Positions 24,938 to 34,676 are shown, counted from the first letter of the stretch. The stretch: 64,000 nucleotides of DNA from an uncultured Bacteroidia bacterium (GCA_902773925.1 CACYGI010000001.1:1-64000), one strand, 5' to 3'. The notes: a model not told the origin generated them from the letters alone. Made by a program: numbers and translations.

Positions 24938-27741
24938 TATAGTTCGTCTTTTAAATATTGTCCAGTATAAGAATCAGGGTTCGCGGCCACTTCTTCGGGC
25001 GTTCCGGCAGCAATAACCGTGCCCCCTCCGGCGCCGCCTTCGGGTCCCATATCGATAAGATAATCGACGCTCTTGAGTATATCCGTGTTGTGCTCGATTA
25101 TGACTACCGTATTGCCCCGGTCAACCAGCTGCTGCAGCACTCCTATCAGGATTTTGATATCTTCGAAATGCAGGCCGGTGGTCGGCTCGTCGAGCAGGTA
25201 CAGGGTATTGCCCGTATCCCGGCGCGATAGCTCCGCCGAAAGCTTGAGACGCTGGCTTTCGCCTCCGCTGAGCGTGGTGGACTGCTGTCCGAGCGTGAGA
25301 TATCCCAGGCCCACATCCTCCAGGGCACGCAGTTTCGAGGCGATCCACGGCACAGGCGCGAAGAACTCCAGGGCCCTCGAGACGGTCATCTCCAGCACCT
25401 CGTTGATATTTAGCCCCTTGTATCGCACCGAGAGGATGTCGCTCTTGTAGCGTTTGCCGCCGCATTCCCGGCAGGTCACATAGGCCGTGGGCAGGAAATG
25501 CATCTCGATAGCCTGTACGCCGGCGCCCTTGCAGGCTTCGCAGCGGCCGCCCTTGACATTGAATGAGAACTGCCGCGAGGAGAGGCCGCGAACCTTTGCG
25601 TCCGGAGTCTCCGCGAACAGCTGGCGGATGTCCTTGAACATATCCGTATAAGTGGCCGGATTGCTGCGGGGCGTGCGTCCGATGGGGCTCTGGTCCACTT
25701 CTATCAGCTTGTCGATATGTTCCAGACCCTCTATGGTATCAAATGGCAGTATTGGATAATGCGAACGGTAGAGGCGGTTGCTGACGGCCGGCATCAGCGT
25801 CTCGTTGATGAGGGAGGATTTGCCGCTGCCGCTGACTCCGCTGACTCCGACCAGCATTCCGAGCGGAAGCCGGAGCGTGACGTCCCGCAGATTATTGCCG
25901 CGGGCGCCGCGAAGCGTTATGAACTTCCCGTTGCCCTTGCGGCGCGACTGCGGCACGGGGATGCTGTTGCGCCCGAGCAGATAGTCCAGCGTAGCGCTGG
26001 GCGTCTTGCTCGCCGCCATATCAGCGGGGCTTCCGTTGTAGAGCACGTGACCGCCGTGCTCGCCGGCGCCGGGGCCGAGATCCACAAGCCAGTCCGAGCG
26101 TAGCATTATCTCGCGGTCGTGCTCCACGACCATCACCGAGTTGCCTTCGTCACGCAGGTTCTGCAGGGATTTTATAAGCTTGATATTGTCCCTCTGGTGC
26201 AGGCCGATGCTGGGCTCGTCAAGTATGTAGAGCACCTCGACCAGGCGGCTGCCGATCTGGGTTGCGATGCGGATGCGCTGGCTCTCTCCGCCGCTGAGCG
26301 AACGGGTCGAGCGCGCCAGGCTCAGATAGTCCAGCCCCACGTCCACCAGGAAACGGATCCGTTCGCGAAGCTCCTTGAGAATGTCTTCCGCTATCTGGCG
26401 CTGCCGCGGGTCGAGACGGTCATTGAGCGTGGATATCCATTTGTAGAGGTCGCCTATGTCCATTGCGGCCACCTGGGCGATGTTCAGCCCGTCTATCTTG
26501 AAACAGAGAGCCTCGCGTTTGAGCCGCGTCCCGCCGCACTCCGGGCAGACGGTCTCGGCTATGTACATATCTTTGCGCAAAAGCTCACGGTCGCTCTCGT
26601 CGCCCGTCGGGGTAATGTCCGAAAGCACTCCGGGGAAGATGGACAGCTGCCCGGTGGCTCCGCTGCCTACGTGGAAGAGGTCATTGGAGCCGTAGAGTAT
26701 CTTGCCCATCGCCTCTTCGGGAATATCGGCTATGGGCGTATGCAGATTGCAGCCATAACGGCGCAGGATGGCTTCGATAAATTCGAAAGTAGATGTCTGG
26801 CGGGCCTCGCCTATCGAGGCGATGCCGCCCTTGGCGATGGATTTGCTGCGGTCAGGAATAATCCTGTCCATATCCACGTCCGTTATGATGCCAAGTCCGC
26901 GGCAGGACGGGCAGGCGCCTTGCGGCGAATTGAACGAGAAGGTAAACGGCTCCGGCGGATTGAGCGAAAGCCCCGTATCCGGGCAGACCAGGTTGCGGCT
27001 CAGGTAAACGGGCTCGCCTCCGTCCGCAGGAAGGAGCATCATCGAGCCTTTGCCCTGCGTGAGGGCGGTGGTCACCGATTCGCGGATGCGGCGCACGTCA
27101 TCGGCCGAGGGGACGAGCTTGTCTATCACCAGCTCGATGAAGTGTACCTTGTATCGGTCCAGCGGCCGGACTTCGGCCAGGGCGCAGATCGTCCCGTCTA
27201 TGCGGACCTGCGTATAGCCCTTGCGGACAAGCTGCTCGAATAGCTCTTTGTAGTGGCCCTTGCGCCCGCTGACCAGCGGAGCAAGGAGCAGGATGCGCTG
27301 TCCTGCGTGATGCGAGAGGATCAGGTCCACGATCTGTGCATCGGTATAGCGGACCATTTCGCTCCCCGTCTGAGGCGAATATGCCTTGGAAGCCCTTGCG
27401 TAGAGCAGGCGCAGGAAGTCATATATCTCCGTCATCGTACCGACGGTCGAACGCGGATTGCGGCCTACGGTCTTCTGCTCGATGGCGATTATCGGACTAA
27501 GGCCTTTGATGTCTTCGACCCGGGGCCGCGCGAGGATGCCGATATACTGCCGCGCATATGACGAGAGCGTCTCCATATAGCGGCGCTGGCCTTCGGCAAA
27601 TATCGTATCGAACGCCAGCGACGACTTGCCGCTGCCGCTCAGTCCGGTAACGACAACCAGACGGCCGCGCGGTATATCGAGGTCGATATTCTTGAGGTTG
27701 TGCTCGCGTGCACCCCTGATTGTGATTTTTCCCGAATCCAT
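24937..27741 (-). CDS. uvrA: Excinuclease ABC subunit A
   Basis: 934 residues. Damage-recognition ATPase of nucleotide excision repair. Two ABC modules: Walker [15 protein letters not shown] and [14 protein letters not shown]; signatures [10 protein letters not shown] and [10 protein letters not shown]. Zinc-finger cysteines are visible in CPECGGTRL and in CEACKGAG...[10 protein letters not shown] chose [20 protein letters not shown] because earlier ATGs lie on or before the predicted transcription start (TATATTTG at 27766); MLMDS two codons upstream is equally possible. First gene of uvrA - nucleoside kinase - tsaE. The accessory hotspot begins just upstream. Confidence 0.96.
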   Translation of the reverse strand: MDSGKITIRGAREHNLKNIDLDIPRGRLVVVTGLSGSGKSSLAFDTIFAEGQRRYMETLSSYARQYIGILARPRVEDIKGLSPIIAIEQKTVGRNPRSTVGTMTEIYDFLRLLYARASKAYSPQTGSEMVRYTDAQIVDLILSHHAGQRILLLAPLVSGRKGHYKELFEQLVRKGYTQVRIDGTICALAEVRPLDRYKVHFIELVIDKLVPSADDVRRIRESVTTALTQGKGSMMLLPADGGEPVYLSRNLVCPDTGLSLNPPEPFTFSFNSPQGACPSCRGLGIITDVDMDRIIPDRSKSIAKGGIASIGEARQTSTFEFIEAILRRYGCNLHTPIADIPEEAMGKILYGSNDLFHVGSGATGQLSIFPGVLSDITPTGDESDRELLRKDMYIAETVCPECGGTRLKREALCFKIDGLNIAQVAAMDIGDLYKWISTLNDRLDPRQRQIAEDILKELRERIRFLVDVGLDYLSLARSTRSLSGGESQRIRIATQIGSRLVEVLYILDEPSIGLHQRDNIKLIKSLQNLRDEGNSVMVVEHDREIMLRSDWLVDLGPGAGEHGGHVLYNGSPADMAASKTPSATLDYLLGRNSIPVPQSRRKGNGKFITLRGARGNNLRDVTLRLPLGMLVGVSGVSGSGKSSLINETLMPAVSNRLYRSHYPILPFDTIEGLEHIDKLIEVDQSPIGRTPRSNPATYTDMFKDIRQLFAETPDAKVRGLSSRQFSFNVKGGRCEACKGAGVQAIEMHFLPTAYVTCRECGGKRYKSDILSVRYKGLNINEVLEMTVSRALEFFAPVPWIASKLRALEDVGLGYLTLGQQSTTLSGGESQRLKLSAELSRRDTGNTLYLLDEPTTGLHFEDIKILIGVLQQLVDRGNTVVIIEHNTDILKSVDYLIDMGPEGGAGGGTVIAAGTPEEVAANPDSYTGQYLKDEL

Positions 27742-27765
27742 CAGCATCTGCCACCTATTCGGGAA

Positions 27766-27773
27766 CAAATATA
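27766..27773 (-). promoter_or_regulatory. Putative -7 element of uvrA
   Basis: Minus-strand TATATTTG, about 25 nt before the chosen start. Confidence 0.5.
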
Positions 27774-27781
27774 CTAAAGAG

Positions 27782-27851
27782 TTTGGAAACTATTAAAGAC
27801 TATCGCCTTTGAGAAGCATTTCGCCAGTAATGACAAATACCAGACTGGTGT
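27782..27851 (-). pseudogene. R1a: remnant of the 3' end of a small lipoprotein gene
   Basis: This 70-nt stretch aligns with the end of the lipoprotein gene at 35216 and its flank (R1b), about 63 of 72 positions identical with two single-base gaps. Translated, the last codons still read EMLLKGDSL before a stop, against EMLHKGDSL in the intact gene; one gap shifts the frame upstream of that. It lies between uvrA and the TPR regulator gene, with no 5' part of the gene left. Confidence 0.75.
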
Positions 27852-27863
27852 CCAGATTATTAT

Positions 27864-29543
27864 CTAAGAGAAAAACAGCAGATATTCATCTCTGTCCGCG
27901 GCGGTTGAGTTGATTATCGCCTGCTTCAGGCGTGATTTGCGTGTGTAGATGGCAGACATAGATGGCTGTCCTGTAAGGATGGAGATGGTGGTTGCGTCAA
28001 ATCCGGCTATCGTATATCGCATAAGCTGATAATCCGATTGAGTCAAATCAGGAAAATCGCGGCGAAAACGAGCCATTATGCCATCCATCTGATCATCAAT
28101 CCTTGATTCAAACTGAAGGCCGCCCTGCACATCCGACTCAATATCAGCGGCAAGGGCCTTGACCGCGGAAAGCATACTGCTGGATGCAGACCGGCTTCCA
28201 TTTGCCTGTATGTAGCATTCATACAGCCTGCCAAGTTCACGAAAGTGCTCTTGATACTTGAGAACATACTCTTTTCGCAGATTGGAAAGCCGGTCAGTAT
28301 TGTCCTGCTCTATTACGGCAAGCTGCTGCCGAACTGCCTCTGCTTCCCGCTCAAGCGTCTCGCGTTCCCGACTTGCCCGCATCTCCATCCTGTCACGATA
28401 CCGAAAAAAGACGACAGCTCCCGTTATTGCAAGCAACACGATCAGGGCAACAAGAAGGACATTTACTCTACTTTGAAGTGCCTCCCCCTGCTTTGCAAGT
28501 TCCTCCTGAGCTTGATAGTAATCTCTCTGCGCCTTGATCGCGGACTGCTTCACCACGATATTGACGTTCTTTTTCTGCTCATCCAGGGCTCTGGAAATCA
28601 GTTCATAGGCCTCTTCATAATCACTTCGCGCCGCATCGACATGACTTTTCCAAGCCAGATACGAATAGTTGTCCTGCTTACCCGTCTTCTCAAGACTGCG
28701 GAAAATAGCATCAGCGCGTTCCTTCCGGCCAGTACGGTCAAGACAAAAGGCATAAGCGCCCCACTGATTCAGATGTCCTAAACTTTTTTTTTGACCGATT
28801 ACCCCCTCAAATAGCCCCACAGCTTCGTCATACCGCTTCATATTTGTCAGAAGTAGCGCATAATCCGCCATTGCTTCAAGTCTCGCTTTGGGGTAGAGTG
28901 GCACATCCGACAATACCAGCCTGTATATTGAATCGGCCTCGTCATACCGCTTGAGGTTGTTCAGACAGGCTGCAACAGAATACAGCGAAGAATTGGCAAG
29001 CATCGTATCAGCGGCAATAAGGCCATACCGGTAAGAGCTGTCGGCATATGCAAGGGCCTCTTCATATGATTTACAGCAGTTATACGTAAGACTTAATGCC
29101 TGGTATAACAATGCTTTGAAGCGGGGCTCCGCCATGTCTGCCGAATACTCGTCTGCACGGGTGAATGACACGATGGCTTTCTCATAATCACGACCGTTGA
29201 ACTGTATGCGCCCCAGATAATAATATGGCTTTGCACGATTCTGCAATGGTTTGCGGTCTGAGTAATATCGGACGGCCGGCATAACCACTTCTACATCGGT
29301 GGTATCGATCCAGCATTTATCCAGAGCCATCGCGTAAAGCAAGGAATAGTCAGCTTTGAGCTTTGGTGTGGCAAGATCTGCTGCCGGTATGTCGAGCAGG
29401 GTCGCCAATGCGCTGTCCGGCCGCGCCTGGATATAGGATTCGACATCTCTGAGCAGCGCAGCCGTACGCCGGTTCCCGCAAGAAGCCAGACAAGTCAAAA
29501 GCACAAATGCCGCAAAGAATCCTATGATATATCTTCTGGACAT
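27864..29543 (-). CDS. TPR membrane regulator with C-terminal HTH-like region
   Basis: 559 residues. An N-terminal signal with lipobox-like LASC is followed by ~320 residues of TPR-like helices (periplasmic). A membrane helix lies at about 360-380 (LLVALIVLLAITGAVVF). A charged coiled coil follows, then a C-terminal ~60 residues resembling the HTH-containing tail of Bacteroidota TPR regulators (FPDLTQSDYQLMRYTIAGFDATTI, then IYTRKSRLKQAI). The layout suggests a one-protein transmembrane sensor-regulator. It sits at the end of the sigma/serpin/C10 block, 59 nt after the small lipoprotein gene, in the same orientation. Targets unknown. Confidence 0.7.
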   Translation of the reverse strand: MSRRYIIGFFAAFVLLTCLASCGNRRTAALLRDVESYIQARPDSALATLLDIPAADLATPKLKADYSLLYAMALDKCWIDTTDVEVVMPAVRYYSDRKPLQNRAKPYYYLGRIQFNGRDYEKAIVSFTRADEYSADMAEPRFKALLYQALSLTYNCCKSYEEALAYADSSYRYGLIAADTMLANSSLYSVAACLNNLKRYDEADSIYRLVLSDVPLYPKARLEAMADYALLLTNMKRYDEAVGLFEGVIGQKKSLGHLNQWGAYAFCLDRTGRKERADAIFRSLEKTGKQDNYSYLAWKSHVDAARSDYEEAYELISRALDEQKKNVNIVVKQSAIKAQRDYYQAQEELAKQGEALQSRVNVLLVALIVLLAITGAVVFFRYRDRMEMRASRERETLEREAEAVRQQLAVIEQDNTDRLSNLRKEYVLKYQEHFRELGRLYECYIQANGSRSASSSMLSAVKALAADIESDVQGGLQFESRIDDQMDGIMARFRRDFPDLTQSDYQLMRYTIAGFDATTISILTGQPSMSAIYTRKSRLKQAIINSTAADRDEYLLFFS

Positions 29544-29602
29544 TCAACTGTCGCCTTTAAACGCAGGATAACCTCTGTGGTTTTTTGGACAGAAAATCGG
29601 TA

Positions 29603-30181
29603 TTACTTTTCAAAAGCGTAGCGCATCCAAGCCTCGAGTTTGAGCGGATTGCACTCAACAACTTCACTCGACATATCATCGACGACAAGCCGTTCGTCTG
29701 TGAACTTTATCAGTTTCATTTTACGATTTCCAATCGTCAGTATGCCTTCTGCGGTAATGGAATAATCATACGAATACTCTGAGGTTTCATGCTCAATACG
29801 ATTGTAATACTCAATCCTCACTGTGCCATCTTCATAAAAAAACCATTTACTCACATTTGGATTTATATAGGCCCGCATATGCCCTTCTGGGAACTGACGC
29901 ACCATTCGCTTGACTTTCCCTCTTCTTATGGTGCACAAGAATGATTTGCGGCTCATTCCTTTTTGGAAGGAAACGAGGAAATCTTTCACCTGACTTGGAT
30001 CGCAGGAAATAGCCTCAGTATTATTTCCGCCATATTCATCTCCAACAGTATAAAAGCAGACATATTCCTCAGGTAAACCGTCTTTAACCTTTTGATAGTC
30101 ACTCGTCCCTTCAAATTTACTACATCCGGCCACGGTCATCAATAAGAATATGACCCCGAAAAAATAATTAAAAGACTTCAT
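29603..30181 (-). CDS. Hypothetical lipoprotein following the C10 peptidase
   Basis: 192 residues. Lipobox VAGC (C20) gives a lipoprotein. No domain recognised; the middle carries a Trp/Tyr-rich beta-type stretch (VSKWFFYEDGTVRIEYY) and a pattern of calycin-like strands (GILTIGNRKMKLIKF). Its start is 2 nt after the peptidase stop, so the two are co-translated partners. C10 peptidase genes are often followed by an inhibitor of their own; this could be one, but I see no Spi or staphostatin motif. AT-rich relative to the window's core genes. Confidence 0.65.
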   Translation of the reverse strand: MKSFNYFFGVIFLLMTVAGCSKFEGTSDYQKVKDGLPEEYVCFYTVGDEYGGNNTEAISCDPSQVKDFLVSFQKGMSRKSFLCTIRRGKVKRMVRQFPEGHMRAYINPNVSKWFFYEDGTVRIEYYNRIEHETSEYSYDYSITAEGILTIGNRKMKLIKFTDERLVVDDMSSEVVECNPLKLEAWMRYAFEK

Positions 30182-30183
30182 GG

Positions 30184-31635
30184 CTAAATATTAAAATTTG
30201 TTATCATTACTAATCGATTATCATAGTATAAATCATCATAAAACCAATCGCTTTCAGCCGCATAAAAAGCATTATCTCCGATTCCGTTATATCCCCAATT
30301 CATGAGGTAATAATAGTTACTATGATACTCGGTTATTATTTGAAAATCATATCCTTCTGGAATATGCACAATACCATAGCTGTATTCCTCCCCTGACTCT
30401 TCTTCCTCCTCTTCAATCAATGACTCAGGATCATACGTATTATTTGGGTCATAAATATAATACTTATCTATCTGTATTCGGTCATATTTATACCCATCTA
30501 CAATCCACACATGAGCAATAGTATCGAGTGTAGAACCAACAATTATCATCGAAGGCTTTGAATAGTTCATGATGTTCGAAAGAATTGTTGCATCATTGTA
30601 AGAGTCAACATCATAATTAATACCAAAATATGATGACACTTTATTTAGCGTAACCGTATTAATATTTATGGATGTACCGTCCATCGACTCTTTCGGATAT
30701 TCTAGACCGTTAATATTATATGCTGCATTCAATATTTGCCCAAGTTTTGCCAATAAAAAAGCGACAAAATTTGTACTACGATTAAGATCATTATAATGTT
30801 TAGCCATTATCGCCCAAGCAGTCGAAGAACTATCAGAAAAAACAAAACTATAGTTATGTCCATAACGATTACTATAACCCGAGCAAGAAGCACTAGTATA
30901 AGAATAATTAGGAACTCCATACTTTGAATGCATCCAGTGCAACATTTGGCCAAATGCAACCGGGCCGCAACCATTATAACAACGATAATAATGATTTACG
31001 CCTGAATATGGAACGCAAGTATTCCATGGATACCCCTGCCCCCATTTTGTTTCAATTTGATGTGGGCAGCTACTTGAATCTACTAAACTCCAAGTACTCC
31101 CTATCCTTTTCCATCCCGGTTGTCCATCAATAATTGTCTTGGTCTGGGCCTTATGTTTGATATCTTTTAACAAACATTCCCACTGTTCCGTATTATCATT
31201 CTCATCAACAAGGTTAGTCTCCCTTATCAAGGATATCATATTCGCTCGAATCGATAACCAGGCATTTATATTAGGATTAGACAGTAAATCTTCTAGTGAT
31301 TCCGTTCCTGTATTACTATACGCCATAACAACTCCAGCGCGCTTATCGGCAGAGATAATCTCCCAGCCTTTATTTCGTTCAATAAAATACATTACAGTAT
31401 CATTGTCGTGTTTGATGGGCTTTATAGATTTAACCGCTGCATCCCCTTTTGTTTTTGCTGTATTTGTTATAGAAAGATACTCGAATAGATCATCCATAGT
31501 TACCCGATATGGATCCACAAATATAATTTGATCGTCTTGATCAACGTTATTCTGGACATCAAACGTGCCACTCTCCTTGACGCAAGAGCAAATGGCAAAC
31601 AATAAACCCAAGAGAATGAAAAATACTTTTTTCAT
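30184..31635 (-). CDS. C10 (streptopain-family) cysteine peptidase, lipoprotein precursor
   Basis: 483 residues. Lipobox ICSC (C18). Residues ~45-190 form a propeptide with the FIERNKGWEIISADKR pattern of Spi/C10 prosegments. The catalytic domain shows Cys in NGCGPVAFGQMLHWM, His in IAHVWIVDGYKY and the Trp motif YLMNWGYNGIGDNAFY. Streptopain relatives are secreted virulence or nutritional proteases. An acidic insertion (EEEEEES region) lies between the His and Trp motifs. Upstream lies repeat R2a with a possible promoter, then the serpin gene 84 nt away. One of the most AT-rich genes in the window, consistent with acquisition. Confidence 0.88.
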   Translation of the reverse strand: MKKVFFILLGLLFAICSCVKESGTFDVQNNVDQDDQIIFVDPYRVTMDDLFEYLSITNTAKTKGDAAVKSIKPIKHDNDTVMYFIERNKGWEIISADKRAGVVMAYSNTGTESLEDLLSNPNINAWLSIRANMISLIRETNLVDENDNTEQWECLLKDIKHKAQTKTIIDGQPGWKRIGSTWSLVDSSSCPHQIETKWGQGYPWNTCVPYSGVNHYYRCYNGCGPVAFGQMLHWMHSKYGVPNYSYTSASCSGYSNRYGHNYSFVFSDSSSTAWAIMAKHYNDLNRSTNFVAFLLAKLGQILNAAYNINGLEYPKESMDGTSININTVTLNKVSSYFGINYDVDSYNDATILSNIMNYSKPSMIIVGSTLDTIAHVWIVDGYKYDRIQIDKYYIYDPNNTYDPESLIEEEEEESGEEYSYGIVHIPEGYDFQIITEYHSNYYYLMNWGYNGIGDNAFYAAESDWFYDDLYYDNRLVMITNFNI

Positions 31636-31644
31636 AGTTACTAG

Positions 31645-31697
31645 TATAGATACTTATTATTCATTAAACTCCAATTATTCAATTATCTACGAGTCTG
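31645..31697 (-). repeat. R2a: direct repeat with a possible promoter, upstream of the C10 gene
   Basis: Positions 31651-31697 match R2b (36271-36318) at about 43 of 48 positions. On the minus strand the repeat contains TTG, 19 nt, then TATCTATA, a weak version of the -33/-7 pattern, ending just before the C10 ATG. Confidence 0.7.
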
Positions 31698-31719
31698 CTG
31701 TCAGTGATCATTATCAGTT

Positions 31720-32958
31720 TCATTTTCCGCTGTATTTGCCGGCAAAGAGGATTGCTCCCGTGCTTGTTTCAGTGATGAAGTAGAGGAAAGGATGGTCGGC
31801 ATGGAATACGATATGGGCTCCGGGGGCTGCTGCTTCAATCTTATTTGTACTGGAGACGGCCGCTGCCTCGGTTCCTTCCTCATCAACCTTGATGACGGCA
31901 TCCTGCTGAACAATACCAAGGCATAGGGCGTTATCGGACATAGCCTTGAAGTCAGCCTTGATGATGTCAAAGGCAGATGGCATACCCATCGCGGAGAGGA
32001 TTTCATTCAATTCGATGTGGAATCTGGTTTCAAACTTGGGAAGCCACAGGTCAACGTGGCAGGAGACCATACTGGAAACAAAGCCTTCCCACTTCTTGCT
32101 ATTCAAATAATTCGTCACATCGGCGAGCGTCTTTCCCTCGACGGGAAGAATAACCATCATTGAATAGACACCATTACCATACGGAAGGCGGACAGCGCGC
32201 AAGACATCATTATCCTGATAGAAGAAACTCTTTTCATTCTTCATCATCGGCACGCTTGTCTTTGTTCCGTCCCAGGCTGTAAATGTCTCACTGGAAGTGT
32301 TTCCTTTGGGGAATTTCTGCCCCCACTGGCTCTTGAAGTACATTGCATTCATCAAGTATGCGAGCATATTAGGATCTACGCTCTTGATGATTTCGGGAAT
32401 CAGGCCGTTCGTGTGGTCCGAACACCACTTGTTGATCCTCTTCGTGGTACCGGCATTGTCACTGAAATCCATATTTGCTACTTCCGCATCATAGTATTTG
32501 ACTACAGTTTCCTTGTAGCTGTTCAGCAAGGTATACTTCTGGTTTACGACAATGGAATTAGCAATGGCAAGTTTGGTTTTCTTGTCCATATTGGGAAGTT
32601 GCTGTAGCATGGACTGGCAGTATTCGTTGACAGCATCCACCTCGCCGGATCCGTAACCCAGTACGCTGCAGATTTCATCGGCAGTCTGGCCCTGGGCGCC
32701 ATTCAGAATCATTCCCAGCAAGAACTGCATGCTAAGCGGCGAGATGATGTAATTTTCCGGCGTTGCATCATTCACCCTGTCAATAAAGGAGAATGCGAAG
32801 TCATTGCCCTGCCTGGCAATTTCAGCCGATCTGGTAGTCAGTTCAAGTTTTTTGTAAGGATTGTTCTTGGGGTTATCCCCTCCAATCTTTTCACATGAGA
32901 CGCTTCCAATAATTATGGCCGTCATAACCGAAATAATAGCGAAGTGTTTCATTTTCAA
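31720..32958 (-). CDS. Serpin family protease inhibitor (lipoprotein)
   Basis: 412 residues. Lipobox GSVSC (C22). Full serpin fold motifs: NYIISPLSMQFLLGMILNGA, LMNAMYFKSQW, and the hinge VDEEGTEAAAVSS leading into the reactive loop and then FHADHPFLYFI. Counting from the hinge Glu as P17 puts P1 at an Ala in the IEAAAP segment; the loop is about three residues longer than in antitrypsin, so P1 is uncertain. An Ala-rich loop suits elastase-like or papain-like targets. It starts 6 nt after the anti-sigma/barrel stop and is followed by the C10 peptidase gene. Presumably guards the envelope against proteases, perhaps its neighbour. Confidence 0.92.
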   Translation of the reverse strand: MKMKHFAIISVMTAIIIGSVSCEKIGGDNPKNNPYKKLELTTRSAEIARQGNDFAFSFIDRVNDATPENYIISPLSMQFLLGMILNGAQGQTADEICSVLGYGSGEVDAVNEYCQSMLQQLPNMDKKTKLAIANSIVVNQKYTLLNSYKETVVKYYDAEVANMDFSDNAGTTKRINKWCSDHTNGLIPEIIKSVDPNMLAYLMNAMYFKSQWGQKFPKGNTSSETFTAWDGTKTSVPMMKNEKSFFYQDNDVLRAVRLPYGNGVYSMMVILPVEGKTLADVTNYLNSKKWEGFVSSMVSCHVDLWLPKFETRFHIELNEILSAMGMPSAFDIIKADFKAMSDNALCLGIVQQDAVIKVDEEGTEAAAVSSTNKIEAAAPGAHIVFHADHPFLYFITETSTGAILFAGKYSGK

Positions 32959-32964
32959 AATATT

Positions 32965-34119
32965 TTATTTACCAAGATTGATTCTCAGCCCGGTTGCCGC
33001 AGAGAACATTAACGGATAGTCGCTACGATAGGTTTCAAGCACTCTGCTCTCTGACGGAATCATCCAACTTAGCTCTGGTTCTACGAAAAAGCCAATGCGC
33101 TTTGTGATATTGAATTGAATGCCTCCAACACCAATGAGAGAGAGACTGAAGCCATCCCGATGGATACTTTCACCCGCAAGCGTTGCTCCTATACAATAAT
33201 CCCCTTCTATGCCGCCACCCAAATAAATATCCAGCCATCTGTTGTTTGCCAGCGTCCAGTCTAACCGAACCGGGAATCCGAGATAATGCGCGATCTGCTT
33301 TTTCTCTCCAGAAAGTGTATAAGTGAAACTGGATTGATACATACTGTATTGAAGGCCAGTTGTTACCTTTAATCTCTCTGCAACGGGAACCCCGATTGAT
33401 AATCCTCCCTTAAATGGGAAGTAATGCGTATATCTTCCTGTCGGTTTATCCTTTTGTGGCTCCGGTTCAATAACTACCGCTCCGTACGGAGGATCATATG
33501 CTCTTGCTGCTACAAAGGGAATAGTTCCTGAAGAGAGAAGCTCCTTTGTAATGACAGCCAGCAGGCCACCTCCGGAAATAACGCCAGCGGCATGAGCAAT
33601 TTTTATTTTTACGGGCTTGGTGCCGATATTTTTGGGGATGACAGTCTTTTCTTCTTTGGTCTCTGATGTCTTAACCGTATCAGGCACGGTTTGATTGTTC
33701 TCTTTCTGCGCGCTTGAAATAACTGTTTCTTCTTCCGGCTCAAATATCTCGATGGTTTCCGGTTTTTGTGAGCAAGAATCGGAAGGCCTGATTATCTTCG
33801 GAATGACGGCCTTGGCCATAAGAGGCTGAGCCTGAATGATCTCAACTTTTTCCGAGGAATCACTGACAGCTGCAATAGGCTGTACCGGTAGCCGAATGAT
33901 TCGGATGCCACTGTCTGGGGTTGAAGGCTTGCGGAGGAACAAAACGACTGCCACCAATGCAGCAACGGTAGGGACAAGCACCCACACCAGCGGAAACCGC
34001 TTGGAGGAGGAGGGCGCTGCTCCATTGCGGATGGCGTGAAACTCAGCAAAGACCCTTTCAGGGAGAGCCTCGTCAAACTCTTCCATCTTATCCTTGACTA
34101 TATCTTCCCACTTCCTCAT
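32965..34119 (-). CDS. Anti-sigma-like membrane protein fused to a C-terminal beta-barrel
   Basis: 384 residues. Cytoplasmic N-terminus (~1-42) with MEEFDEALPERVFAEFHAI, a membrane helix at ~43-62 (LVWVLVPTVAALVAVVLFL), a Pro/Glu/Lys/Thr-rich linker (~65-220), then a barrel-like domain (GGLSIGVPVAERLKVTTGLQ, YLGFPVRLDW, MFSAATGLRINLGK). Same architecture as the protein at 22280, with little linker similarity. The ATG overlaps the sigma stop (ATGA), and the serpin follows after 6 nt. It fits a sigma partner that spans the envelope. Barrel prediction rests on strand periodicity only. Confidence 0.72.
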   Translation of the reverse strand: MRKWEDIVKDKMEEFDEALPERVFAEFHAIRNGAAPSSSKRFPLVWVLVPTVAALVAVVLFLRKPSTPDSGIRIIRLPVQPIAAVSDSSEKVEIIQAQPLMAKAVIPKIIRPSDSCSQKPETIEIFEPEEETVISSAQKENNQTVPDTVKTSETKEEKTVIPKNIGTKPVKIKIAHAAGVISGGGLLAVITKELLSSGTIPFVAARAYDPPYGAVVIEPEPQKDKPTGRYTHYFPFKGGLSIGVPVAERLKVTTGLQYSMYQSSFTYTLSGEKKQIAHYLGFPVRLDWTLANNRWLDIYLGGGIEGDYCIGATLAGESIHRDGFSLSLIGVGGIQFNITKRIGFFVEPELSWMIPSESRVLETYRSDYPLMFSAATGLRINLGK

Positions 34120-34676
34120 TGGTCTTGGTCTTTCAAATAACGTTTAATTTTGTCTTTCAATTGTTTCCTTGCCTTTGCAAGTATACTTGTGGACCCCGTC
34201 TCAGTGATTCCCAGCATCCTGGCAATCTCTTGATGAGAGTAGCCGTCGATACAGTACATATTGAAAACGGCCCTTCTCATATAGGTCAATTCGCTTATCC
34301 ATTCCCTCAGTTTCTCTTTCGGTATCGACACAATCTCTTCCTCGGTAGGCTCCGGAATATTGTCCCATGCCAAAAAATCAAGGGAAACATTTCGCCATCG
34401 CTCCTTTCTAATCTGGTCAATGGCCTTGTTTATAGCGATTCGGCTAATCCATCCATACAGAGACCCCTTCCCAGTGTATTTATAAGTATCAATTCTGTCG
34501 AGCGCATGGTTGAGCGTTTCCAGCATCAGATCCTTGGCATCTTCCTCATTCCCCAAGTATCGCCTGCAGAGCGCATTCACCTTCCCTGCATATCTTCTAT
34601 ACAGTTCATCTTCCGCTTTTCTGTCTCGCTGCAAGCAGCATCTGGCCAGCGCCTGCTCGTCCAGTTCTTTATACAC
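34116..34676 (-). CDS. ECF RNA polymerase sigma factor
   Basis: 186 residues. The start appears to be GTG; no ATG fits. Region 2: ELYRRYAGKVNALCRRYLG, EDAKDLMLETLNHALDRI, SLYGWISRIAINKAIDQIRK. Region 4: YMRRAVFNMYCIDG followed by the helix-turn-helix YSHQEIARMLGITETGSTSI. First gene of sigma - anti-sigma/barrel - serpin. If it autoregulates, the serpin is its clearest downstream output. Confidence 0.92.
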   Translation of the reverse strand: MYKELDEQALARCCLQRDRKAEDELYRRYAGKVNALCRRYLGNEEDAKDLMLETLNHALDRIDTYKYTGKGSLYGWISRIAINKAIDQIRKERWRNVSLDFLAWDNIPEPTEEEIVSIPKEKLREWISELTYMRRAVFNMYCIDGYSHQEIARMLGITETGSTSILAKARKQLKDKIKRYLKDQDQ

